DNA of 6,716 nt. It comes from JAGTVG01 sp964389805. Lineage in GTDB: Bacteria; Bacteroidota; Bacteroidia; Cytophagales; Cyclobacteriaceae. The position numbers were made by a program, and so were the translations under genes. Location of the stretch: positions 1 to 6,716 of the forward strand of contig CAYMFU010000221.1 of the NCBI GenBank assembly GCA_964389805.1, in the 5' to 3' direction. Below are positions 1 through 5,383 of this stretch, piece after piece. Within the stretch, counting starts at the first letter, position 1, and every line of letters begins with the position of its first letter. The notes under the pieces were generated by a model. It was not told the DNA's origin. It saw only the letters and a program-made list of their open reading frames with translations, and did no database searches.

Positions 1-197
1 ATGGATTGTTTTATTGTTATAGCCACAAAGGTGAAATGGCCCTTGTGGATGCCAATCATGAAACCTTTAATGTTATTTCAACCTTTAAAGTTCCTCTTGG
101 CACTAAAGAGCATTGGGCCCATCCTGTAATTAATGATGGCAAATTGTATATCCGCCATGGCAATGCGCTCATGGTTTATAATATTTCAGAAAAATAA
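1..197 (+). CDS. PQQ-like beta-propeller repeat protein, C-terminal end (partial)
   Basis: Only the last 64 or so codons are in the window; the reading frame is open from the left edge (codon at 3-5 is Gly) to a TAA at 195-197, so the true start lies upstream. The residues resemble the closing blades of PQQ-type/BamB-like beta-propellers: a strand with YCYSHKGEMALVDA (display of a stored value), then a spacer, then HWAHPVINDGKLYIRHGN followed by MVYNIS. The 'HWAHPVI.DGrLYiRhGn.l.vYdi' ending is, from memory, common in secreted PQQ-binding-like proteins of Bacteroidota and Planctomycetes. Such proteins are usually exported and act in the periplasm or at the outer membrane, either as quinoprotein dehydrogenases or as scaffolds. 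Which of these this one is cannot be told from the tail. The TTG at 6-8 is an internal codon, not a start. Confidence 0.75.
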   Translation, partial: GLFYCYSHKGEMALVDANHETFNVISTFKVPLGTKEHWAHPVINDGKLYIRHGNALMVYNISEK

Positions 198-203
198 ATA
201 AAA

Positions 204-223
204 AGTTCTTCACATGAAGAATT
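204..223 (+). terminator. Short hairpin just after the beta-propeller gene, possible weak terminator
   Basis: AGTTCTTCA (204-212) can pair with TGAAGAATT (215-223) with one G-T wobble; the inner pairs must open to give a four-base loop. It begins seven bases after the stop codon and is followed by TTCTTTC-like sequence just beyond 223, a poor U-tract. A role in ending the beta-propeller transcript is plausible but weak. The ATG of a possible small ORF at 214 lies in this hairpin. Confidence 0.25.
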
Positions 224-297
224 CTTTCACCCAAATGCTAAAAGAAAAGCTTGATTACATTATGAAGAAATTAAAAGCCCCAAAAATATGGGGCTAA
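214..297 (+). CDS. Possible 27-residue small ORF, basic and amphipathic
   Basis: An ATG at 214 opens 27 codons ending in TAA at 295-297. The peptide starts MKNSFTQMLKEKLDYIMKK and ends in KIWG; hydrophobic residues (F, M, L, L, I, L) recur at about helical spacing among many lysines, so it could form an amphipathic helix. It starts 17 bases after the preceding stop, in a different frame, on the same strand. There is no Shine-Dalgarno sequence, but that is normal for this phylum. The last codons overlap the inverted repeat at 277-294, which makes chance or an RNA structure just as likely as a gene. Short ORFs of this size are frequent by chance, so this is reported only as a candidate. Confidence 0.15.
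   Translation: MKNSFTQMLKEKLDYIMKKLKAPKIWG
270..296 (-). terminator. GCCCC/GGGGC hairpin, best read as a minus-strand intrinsic terminator
   Basis: GCCCC (277-281) pairs with GGGGC (290-294) across an eight-base AT loop; one further A-T pair (276 with 295) extends the stem. Read on the minus strand, the stem is followed by TTTTAATTT, a fair U-tract; read on the plus strand it is followed by TAACGA, which is not one. This implies a transcript coming from the right, where no intact minus-strand gene exists before position 842, only the remnants listed at 325-414 and 528-762. Confidence 0.35.
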
Positions 298-324
298 CGA
301 AATATCTCTTCCACTTTATGATAG

Positions 325-414
325 CTAAGTATTCAATACTGTTACTTCAGGGGCACTAAGGACCCCGGCAGTTTTCATTTTAAGAGGCAGAATCGCATCA
401 ATTAAAAGCAAAGC
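325..414 (-). pseudogene. Possible C-terminal remnant of a decayed gene
   Basis: Reading leftwards between an in-frame TAA (417-415) and a TAG (327-325), 29 codons are open. The peptide includes LPLKMKTAGVLSAPEVTVLNT, with an internal ATG at the first M. Codon choice and the locally raised GC look more like coding DNA than the flanking AT-rich sequence. The minus-strand terminator-like hairpin at 277-294 lies about 30 bases beyond the stop, where a terminator would be expected. I do not recognise the family. It could be the eroded end of a gene, a tiny ORF, or chance. Confidence 0.15.
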
Positions 415-488
415 TTAGATCAAGTATATTTTTCACTTATTTATATGTATTATTTTGGCAATGCTTTCTCGTACCCTAATTGTAATCT

Positions 489-508
489 CTCCTTATGCTT
501 ATAAGGGG
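489..508. other. Inverted repeat CTCCTTAT-GCTT-ATAAGGGG
   Basis: CTCCTTAT (489-496) and ATAAGGGG (501-508) form an eight-pair stem with one wobble and a GCTT tetraloop. There is no clear U-tract on either side. It lies just beyond the stop of the minus-strand frame at 528-762, so it could be the 3' hairpin of that transcript, but this is weak. Confidence 0.2.
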
Positions 509-527
509 CTATTGTTATATTAATTGT

Positions 528-762
528 TTATACTCGATCGAATTTTTCAATCAAAATGTATCTCAATAATTTCTGATCCGGAAAATTTGTTTTTAATCTG
601 GATTTACTTAGTTTAAAAGGTTTTATTGCTGAAATTATATTATGAATAGCTAATTTTCGAAGGCATATATGCTCTTTAAAACCATCAAAATCACGTATAA
701 AACAAATTAGCTTTGTCTTCCAAATATTGAAAGTACTATTAAAAAAAACACCGGATCATCAT
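528..762 (-). pseudogene. Minus-strand frame of about 75 codons, possibly frameshifted at a T8 run
   Basis: On the minus strand, codons are open from 755 to a TAA at 530-528 (75 residues) but with no ATG in frame. The translation is rich in K, I, F and L and contains FDGFKEHICLRKLAIHNII and FPDQKLLRYILIEKFDRV. Two adjacent ATG codons (762-757) sit just upstream in another frame and run only seven codons (MMIRCFF) into a T8 homopolymer (748-741 on the minus strand). Removing one T would join them into a protein of about 78 residues. That pattern suggests either a frameshifted pseudogene, a sequencing or assembly error in the homopolymer, or ribosomal slippage; a chance open frame is also possible in AT-rich DNA. 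I do not recognise a family. Confidence 0.2.
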
Positions 763-842
763 GTAGATAAAATCAGGAATAACGAAAGTAGTTTGACTAA
801 ACATCAATAATATTTATACCATATACCTAAAACTTTAACTTT

Positions 843-1262
843 ATGAACGTACAAAAAATCTTAATTGCTTCAGCAGCGGGTGCAGCCACTCTATTTGCTT
901 GTGGATATATCATTTATGTTTTATTATTTGGAAATTCACCTATTGGGCTAGAGGAATCAGCCTCTGGAGTGATGCTGGGATCATCTGAAACAAATTTCTC
1001 AGGCATTATCGCTATGGAGTTATTATACGGTCTCTTACTTGCCGCGACACTAAATTGGAAAGGGACGAATGGCTTTGGCTCAGGTCTGATTCCCGGGGCA
1101 CTTATTGGATCTCTTGTTGGATTTACATTTGGCCTTGATTTACTTAGCACAACCAACTTGGTTAATTTTAATTATGTGATCTTTTCTGGCCTCACATATG
1201 CTGTAAGATATGGTTTAGCCGGGGGGGTTATTGCCCTTGTATATGGCGATAACAATAAGTAA
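843..1262 (+). CDS. Small four-helix inner-membrane protein, DUF1761-like
   Basis: This 139-residue protein is very hydrophobic, with likely membrane segments at about 6-29, 51-70, 79-99 and 111-135. Between helices 1 and 2 there is a polar segment (PIGLEESASGVMLGSSE) that would lie outside the membrane. Glycine-rich helices (GSGLIPGALIGSLVGFTFG, AGGVIALVYG) and a TTNLVNFN loop resemble, from memory, a family of small membrane proteins common in Bacteroidota that are like DUF1761; no biochemical role is known to me. The ATG at 843 is the only sensible start: helix 1 follows it directly, and there is no Shine-Dalgarno. A clear terminator follows at 1299-1336, so it is a single-gene unit. A G7 run at 1221-1227, near the end of the coding region, could slip and change the last residues, though seven Gs is short for phase variation. 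Confidence 0.8.
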   Translation: MNVQKILIASAAGAATLFACGYIIYVLLFGNSPIGLEESASGVMLGSSETNFSGIIAMELLYGLLLAATLNWKGTNGFGSGLIPGALIGSLVGFTFGLDLLSTTNLVNFNYVIFSGLTYAVRYGLAGGVIALVYGDNNK

Positions 1263-1298
1263 TATTATCTGAACCCAAGAGATAAAATCATAAGCGAG

Positions 1299-1336
1299 AA
1301 GCCTGGAGTAAAATGCACTTCAGGTTTTTCCTTTTT
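1299..1336 (+). terminator. Rho-independent terminator of the DUF1761-like gene
   Basis: CCTGGAGT (1302-1309) pairs with ACTTCAGG (1317-1324) with one G-T wobble; the stem is extended outward by G1301-T1325, A1300-T1326 and A1299-T1327. The loop is AAAATGC. The stem runs into TTTTTCCTTTTT (1325-1336), a good U-tract. This is the strongest terminator in the window and lies 36 bases after the stop codon. Confidence 0.8.
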
Positions 1337-1526
1337 AAGGATATATTCATTTCGTATTAAAGAGATAAACCGAAATAATTTAATATGCATCTGATTCATT
1401 CTGAAATAGAAACATAAAATATTCATACTTTAATACAGTCAGATTAATTTCAAAATATTGTAATATTGGGTCGATAGGATATAGTTCATATAACCCCCTT
1501 TAATCAAAATCTCTAATCTAACAAAA

Positions 1527-3026
1527 ATGACAAAAAAACCAATAGATCGCATTGTACCAATTGATATGGATGCCGTGGAATTCAAGAAGAATGGCTATAA
1601 TCTTGTTGATAAAATCTCTGAACTGATCCATGAACTCAAAGACATGCCAGTTACACCGGCTGAAAATGAGAGCTCAGTGAAAGCCCACCTGGATTCAGAT
1701 AAACCCCTGCCTGAGAAAGGAATGGATCCCGGCAAACTGATCACTGAGTCAGCAGACCTGCTTATCAGGCATTCCTTATATAATGGACACCCGAGGTTTT
1801 GGGGTTATATAACTTCTTCTCCAGCGCCATTGGGCATTCTCGGCGATTTTTTGTCTTCAGCTGTAAATTCAAATGTAGGTGCCTGGGCCTTATCACCGAT
1901 GGCGAGTGAGATTGAAGCCCAAACCATACGGTGGATAGGTTCCCTTATTGGATATCCTTCCGGCGGCGGGCTTATCGTTAGTGGAGGGAATGTTGCCAAT
2001 TATATAGGATTTATTGCAGCCATCCGAGCAAAGGCTGGATTAATTGTCAGGGATAAAGGAATTTCACAAACTAATAAATCTTTGAAGTTATACTGTTCTC
2101 AGGAAACCCATACCTGGATCCAAAAAGCTGCCGATCTATTTGGTCTTGGAACAGAAAGCATCAGATGGATCAAAACTGATGAAAACCAGAAGTTGGATAT
2201 CGTGGACCTAAAAAGCGCTATTGATGAGGATATCAGAAAAAGCGAATTTCCTTTTATGGTAGTTGGAACAGCAGGATCCGTTAGTACGGGTGTAATAGAT
2301 CCGCTTGATCAAATTGCTCTAATATGTAAGGAATATGATCTGTGGTTCCATATTGATGGTGCATATGGTGGATTTGCCGCAACAGTTCCTGAACTTAAAA
2401 ACGATTTCCAGGGCCTTGATCAGGCAGATTCCATTGCAATAGACCCCCATAAGTGGCTCTACGCTCCACTTGAAGCAGGCTGTACCTTGGTTAAAGATCC
2501 AAGTCATCTTACCGATGCATTTTCCTACCATCCACCCTATTATAATTTCGAGCAATCAGCCGTAAACTATGTTGATTATGGAATTCAGAATTCCAGAGGA
2601 TTTAAAGCCTTGAAAGTATGGTTAATTCTACAGCAAATGGGCCGAAATGGATATCAACAACTCATCAGAGAAGATATTTTACTGGCAAAATACGCATACG
2701 ATTTATTTAATGGATCAGATGTAATAGAAACATTTACAAATCACTTAAGTATAACCACTTTTAGGTTTTTACCAGAAAGTCTTTGGGATAAGAAAACAGC
2801 TCCGGAGATCAGAAATTATCTAAATGAACTGAATCAAAAAATTTTAAATGAAGTTGAAAATAGTGGTAAATTCTATGTATCAAATGCCCTTATAAACGAC
2901 AATTTTCTGATGAGAATGTGTATTGTAAACTTCAGAACAAAAATTGAAGATATACTTGATTTTGAAAGATTTATAGTCGAAACGGGGCTTAAAATAGACT
3001 TAGAATTAACGGAAAACCATCGCTAA
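1527..3026 (+). CDS. Group II PLP-dependent amino-acid decarboxylase (aromatic-L-amino-acid/glutamate decarboxylase type)
   Basis: A full-length 499-residue fold-type I PLP enzyme. Visible landmarks: HPRFWGYITS (88-97) and NVGAWALSPMASEIE (116-130) of the N-terminal dimer/active-site region; SGGNVAN (152-158), the PLP-phosphate loop; His195 in SQETH, expected to stack on the PLP ring; GTAGSVSTGVIDP (247-259); HIDGAYGG (275-282) with Asp277 for the pyridine nitrogen; DPHKWLYAP (306-314) with Lys309 as the Schiff-base lysine; SRGFKALKVW (356-365); and the C-terminal MRMCIVNFRT (462-471). The product is expected to be a cytoplasmic homodimer that removes the alpha-carboxyl from an amino acid to give an amine and CO2. 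The family covers DOPA/tryptophan/tyrosine, histidine, glutamate, aspartate and diaminobutyrate; the substrate is not readable from these motifs. The flexible loop carries HPPYYNF (335-341). It stands alone, with no antiporter or siderophore gene next to it. The ATG at 1527 gives the usual N-terminus. Confidence 0.92.
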   Translation: MTKKPIDRIVPIDMDAVEFKKNGYNLVDKISELIHELKDMPVTPAENESSVKAHLDSDKPLPEKGMDPGKLITESADLLIRHSLYNGHPRFWGYITSSPAPLGILGDFLSSAVNSNVGAWALSPMASEIEAQTIRWIGSLIGYPSGGGLIVSGGNVANYIGFIAAIRAKAGLIVRDKGISQTNKSLKLYCSQETHTWIQKAADLFGLGTESIRWIKTDENQKLDIVDLKSAIDEDIRKSEFPFMVVGTAGSVSTGVIDPLDQIALICKEYDLWFHIDGAYGGFAATVPELKNDFQGLDQADSIAIDPHKWLYAPLEAGCTLVKDPSHLTDAFSYHPPYYNFEQSAVNYVDYGIQNSRGFKALKVWLILQQMGRNGYQQLIREDILLAKYAYDLFNGSDVIETFTNHLSITTFRFLPESLWDKKTAPEIRNYLNELNQKILNEVENSGKFYVSNALINDNFLMRMCIVNFRTKIEDILDFERFIVETGLKIDLELTENHR

Positions 3027-3117
3027 TATTTCTACAAAAATCATGTAAGTTTTATTATATTTTTACATTAACACAAACCACGCAACTTGTTCAATATCAA
3101 TAAATTATTAAAAAATA

Positions 3118-3150
3118 TTTGCGATTCTGAATTATTTTTTATTAACTTCG
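3118..3150 (+). promoter_or_regulatory. Candidate Bacteroidota-type promoter for the 62-residue membrane protein
   Basis: TTTG at 3118-3121 and TAACTTCG at 3143-3150 resemble the Bacteroidota -33 (TTG/TTTG) and -7 (TAnnTTTG) elements, with a 21-base spacer and one mismatch in the -7 box. The -7 box ends seven bases before the ATG at 3158, so transcription would start at or next to the start codon and the mRNA would be leaderless or nearly so. Based on consensus matching by eye only. Confidence 0.35.
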
Positions 3151-3157
3151 GCATACT

Positions 3158-3346
3158 ATGTTTGACCACATCAATCAGCATCAGGAAAAGCTATTTAACT
3201 TATCAAAGGTAATTTTGATTGTTGTAGCGCTACTTATGTCCATTACCGTGATCTATTTCATGTTTTTTTATAAAAGCAATGAGATAACTAAAAGTTCAGT
3301 TTCAAAAGCTCAGGTCGAATCTGTCGACTTAGTTAGTGAACCTTAG
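3158..3346 (+). CDS. Small single-pass membrane protein, hypothetical
   Basis: A 62-residue protein with a polar N-terminus (MFDHINQHQEKLFNLSK), one strongly hydrophobic segment at about residues 17-37 (VILIVVALLMSITVIYFMFF), and a polar Ser/Lys/Glu tail of about 23 residues. Lysine follows the helix (FFYKSNE) and another precedes it, so orientation is not decided. There is no lipobox and no signal-peptidase site, so it is more likely a membrane anchor than an exported protein. I do not recognise a family. It lies 131 bases after the decarboxylase, has its own candidate promoter at 3118-3150, and faces the oxidoreductase gene tail to tail. Length and composition fit a real gene, but homologues would be needed to be sure. 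Confidence 0.5.
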   Translation: MFDHINQHQEKLFNLSKVILIVVALLMSITVIYFMFFYKSNEITKSSVSKAQVESVDLVSEP

Positions 3347-3375
3347 ATTATCAATACGAAATATGATCCCTAATA

Positions 3376-3460
3376 CCTATCAATGTATTTGATATAGGAT
3401 AGGAATATCCTCATCATTCAATGTTCCAATTTCTCAGAATATCAGTGGTTTTATAAACCA
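3376..3460. other. Cluster of small hairpins in the convergent gap
   Basis: Three stems follow the small membrane-protein gene: CCTATCAA/TTGATATAGG (3376-3398, two-base bulge), AGGATA-GGAA-TATCCT (3396-3411), and TGGTTT-TAT-AAACCA (3446-3460). The first two share AGG at 3396-3398, so they cannot form together. None is followed by a good U-tract on the plus strand. They may help end transcription or protect 3' ends between the two converging genes. Confidence 0.25.
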
Positions 3461-3494
3461 GTTCTTATGAATTGACTTTATATCTAAAGAATGC

Positions 3495-3524
3495 AAAAAA
3501 AAGCTCATAATAAAAAGCATATTA
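3495..3524 (-). terminator. Weak minus-strand terminator of the oxidoreductase gene
   Basis: On the minus strand, TAATA (3524-3520, overlapping the stop codon) can pair with TATTA (3512-3508), and TGAGC then leads into a T8 run (3502-3495). The stem is only five A-T pairs, so the U-tract is the better part of the evidence. Location directly after the stop codon fits a terminator. Confidence 0.25.
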
Positions 3525-4709
3525 CTCTTCAATCAACACACATCTGATGCCTTCCCTATCCATTTCAGCTACACATTTGTTACAATGATCGCATGGTGAA
3601 GTATGGTTCTCTTCCCGAACTTTAAGAATAAAGTCAGGATTATGGATCAAAGCCCTGCCAATGGCCATAAGATCAAACCCTTCCGTCATAATTTTACTAA
3701 TCCCATCGGTTGATGTTACCCCTCCCAGGTATACCAAAGGAATTTTTACATTTGATCGGATTTTTTTTGCCAATGGCATGAAAAAATTCTCTGTAAAATC
3801 ATATCGTTTTATTATAAACCTTCCAAACAACCTGAGGGCCCATTTCTGGATCCTGTCCTTTTCTACCTCGATCATATCCTTTACCGGAATATTACCACGC
3901 ATAAGGAAGAAAGGAGTTTTACTTGTAAAGCCACCACTCAGCACCAATGCATTAACGCCAGCATCTTCCAGATACCTGGCAACTGATATAGCTTCAGAAA
4001 CTTCCAATCCGCCTTTAAATCCATCACTTAGGTTGATTTTACACAAGATCGGGAATCCTGCTCCGACAGCTTTTCTTACCTTATAAACTACTTCCAGGGG
4101 AAATCGCATTCTATTCTCAAGATTTCCCCCATAATTATCTTTTCTCTTATTTGTGGAAGGAGAAATAAACTGGCTGAGTAAATATCCATGCCCCATATGA
4201 ATTTCAACAGCATCGAAACCAACTTCCTTTGAAATAGTTGCAGCTCTGGCAAAATCATTTCCTGTTTCTTCCAGGTCTTTCTTGGACATAGCCTTTGAAA
4301 ATCCTAAGCCTTGCAATAATCCATATAAATTCAAGGTTTTTGAAGGAGCCAGAGGACTTTGCCCCTTAATCGTTTTATTGCTTGAAAAAAAACCACAATG
4401 GGTTAATTGTATTGAAACAGCAGCACCTTCATTTTTTACTGCAGAGGTCAGTTTTTCTAAGTAGGGCCTGGATTCCTCATCGACCACCATCTGGTGGCTA
4501 TGTGTTCTTCCTACATTGCTGACGGCTCCATAGGAAACTGTAGTCATACCAATCCCTCCTTTTGCCAGCCTGAGGTGGTGTTCTGTTAAAGCTTCGGTTG
4601 GCAAAGAATTTAGATAAAATCCTTCATATGTGGCCGTTTTTATAAACCGGTTCCGAAGCAAAACATTCCCCAGCTGGAACGAGGTGTATGCTTTTTCTAA
4701 GGGCGTAAT
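3522..4709 (-). CDS. Old Yellow Enzyme family FMN-dependent NAD(P)H oxidoreductase, start codon uncertain
   Basis: A single TIM-barrel enzyme of the NADH:flavin oxidoreductase/OYE family, related to the N-terminal half of 2,4-dienoyl-CoA reductase but without its FAD/NAD(P) half; expected to bind FMN and reduce an activated C=C bond in the cytoplasm. Numbering from the TTG at 4661: RNRFIKTATYEG (3-14) first barrel strand; GGIGMTTVSYG (35-45); QLTHCG (85-90); EIHMGHGYLLSQFISP (153-168) with the substrate-binding His155/His158; NYGGNLENRMRF (176-187); YLGGV (311-315) and AIGRALIHNPDF (333-344) for FMN phosphate; PCDHCNKC plus Cys374 at the end. The TTG at 4661 would cut into the first strand. 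In-frame codons upstream (ITPLEKAYTSFQLGNV) match a normal OYE N-terminus, but there is no ATG, GTG or TTG before the stop at 4745-4743; I set the 5' end at ATT 4709 as the most sensible limit. It follows the lipoprotein gene by 53 bases, likely one transcript. Confidence 0.85.
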   Translation of the reverse strand: MTPLEKAYTSFQLGNVLLRNRFIKTATYEGFYLNSLPTEALTEHHLRLAKGGIGMTTVSYGAVSNVGRTHSHQMVVDEESRPYLEKLTSAVKNEGAAVSIQLTHCGFFSSNKTIKGQSPLAPSKTLNLYGLLQGLGFSKAMSKKDLEETGNDFARAATISKEVGFDAVEIHMGHGYLLSQFISPSTNKRKDNYGGNLENRMRFPLEVVYKVRKAVGAGFPILCKINLSDGFKGGLEVSEAISVARYLEDAGVNALVLSGGFTSKTPFFLMRGNIPVKDMIEVEKDRIQKWALRLFGRFIIKRYDFTENFFMPLAKKIRSNVKIPLVYLGGVTSTDGISKIMTEGFDLMAIGRALIHNPDFILKVREENHTSPCDHCNKCVAEMDREGIRCVLIEE

Positions 4710-4762
4710 AACTAAGTGCTTGTATTCCAGTATTTTATATAATTAAATTGTCGATCAGTCCT

Positions 4763-5137
4763 TTACTGTTTCCTCACCGCCTCCATCGGGAATTCATTGC
4801 CATCAATAGAAGTAGATCCATGAAAAGCCTCACCATCAAAGGTACCCTTCAAATCCAAAACATATCCCTGGATATCAAAGGTCGCTGTTAACTTATCCTC
4901 TTCGATAACTAGGTCATCAAGATCGACACTTCCCAAATCAGAGATCAATGATCCTGTATAACCATCTTCAACGTTATTAATAGTCATATATGCGGCATAT
5001 TCAGTACCTTCCATCTCAAAGGTATAATGCCACTCCCCTACGTATCTGGAAGCTGTACTTTGGCTTGTCTTGCAGGCAGTAATTAATGCTCCTATTACAA
5101 GAAGCCAGACTGCGCTGCTAAATAAAAAATTTCTCAT
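4763..5137 (-). CDS. Small secreted lipoprotein with a lipocalin-like beta domain
   Basis: This 124-residue protein begins with a type II signal peptide: basic MRN, a hydrophobic core (FLFSSAVWLLVIGALI) and a lipobox LITAC with the lipidated Cys22. The next residues KTSQST are not the usual Bacteroidota surface-export signal, so the location on the inner or outer membrane facing the periplasm is undecided. The mature part reads as alternating strands: VGEWHYTFEMEG, YAAYMTINNVEDGYTGSLIS, VDLDDLVIEEDKLTATFDI, YVLDLKGTFDGEAFHGST and FPMEAVRK. This 'G.W ... G.l ... v.v.gd.l.f....g....f.G...g..l.G' pattern is widespread in small beta-barrel/lipocalin-like domains of Bacteroidota; no ligand can be named. 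It is the first gene of a likely two-gene unit with the oxidoreductase (stop to 4709 is 53 bases, no terminator between). Confidence 0.75.
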   Translation of the reverse strand: MRNFLFSSAVWLLVIGALITACKTSQSTASRYVGEWHYTFEMEGTEYAAYMTINNVEDGYTGSLISDLGSVDLDDLVIEEDKLTATFDIQGYVLDLKGTFDGEAFHGSTSIDGNEFPMEAVRKQ

Positions 5138-5383
5138 AATATCTAAGTTTTAAAAATGTTGAAACAATATCCGTTTTTTCTTATAAACATGAAAACTCTT
5201 TTAATTTTTTTTATAGGGTATCACAATATTATTATCTTTTAATATGTGTATTAACAATAGTCATAGAAGTAAAATGATACAGCTGATCAAAATGGTTCAG
5301 AGAAATCCCCTTATCAATGTATACTATATAGTGTTTTTTTCTATATCTTGCTCAAAATTCAAAAATTATCATTTTTTATTTAC
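5138..5383. promoter_or_regulatory. Divergent intergenic region between lipoprotein and cyclase genes
   Basis: This 246-base AT-rich gap must hold the promoters of two divergent genes. Visible elements: a perfect 10-base palindrome ACTATATAGT (5323-5332) followed by T7 (5334-5340), and TATCTTG (5344-5350), which is one base short of the TAnnTTTG -7 box, 34 bases before the cyclase ATG; no clear -33 partner is seen. On the minus strand, TAAAACTT lies 13-20 bases upstream of the lipoprotein ATG and matches the -7 box poorly. No ORF is seen here. Confidence 0.35.

Larger units (their letters stand above)
298..842. other. 545-base gap without a convincing gene
   Basis: No intact ORF with a start codon was found on either strand. 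What can be seen: two minus-strand coding-like fragments (325-414 and 528-762), a short inverted repeat AGTATTCAATACT (329-341), GGGG/CCCC arms around 350-366, and a hairpin at 489-508. GC content is locally higher around 345-400 than in the rest of the gap, as expected if that part was once coding. The last 50 bases or so should contain the promoter of the membrane-protein gene at 843, but I found no clean -33/-7 pair there. Confidence 0.5.

Noticed and set aside
914..1156. 80-codon minus-strand ORF across the DUF1761-like gene
   Set aside because: Its translation is Pro/Ser-rich with no domain, while the plus-strand frame encodes clear membrane helices and ends before a strong terminator.
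1221..1227. G7 run near the 3' end of the DUF1761-like gene as a phase-variation switch
   Set aside because: Seven bases is short for a contingency locus, and slippage would change only about the last dozen residues rather than switch the gene off.
1458..1489. TTG-N21-TAGTTCAT as a promoter for the decarboxylase
   Set aside because: Spacing is acceptable but the -7 box keeps only part of the TAnnTTTG consensus; too weak to list as a feature.
1805..2555. Minus-strand ORFs inside the decarboxylase gene (1805-1999 and 2319-2555)
   Set aside because: Both are shadows of conserved PLP-enzyme motifs on the plus strand.
3043..3068. ATGTAA/TTACAT hairpin as terminator of the decarboxylase
   Set aside because: The stem is six pairs with a 14-base loop and no U-tract follows, so it is not a credible intrinsic terminator.
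3661..4086. 141-codon plus-strand ORF inside the oxidoreductase gene
   Set aside because: It is antisense to the conserved OYE barrel sequence, whose motifs (FMN-phosphate strand, His pair) are unmistakable on the minus strand; the plus-strand translation has no recognisable features.
4282..4464. 60-codon plus-strand ORF inside the oxidoreductase gene
   Set aside because: Antisense to the QLTHCG/SPLAPS region of the OYE; no independent support.
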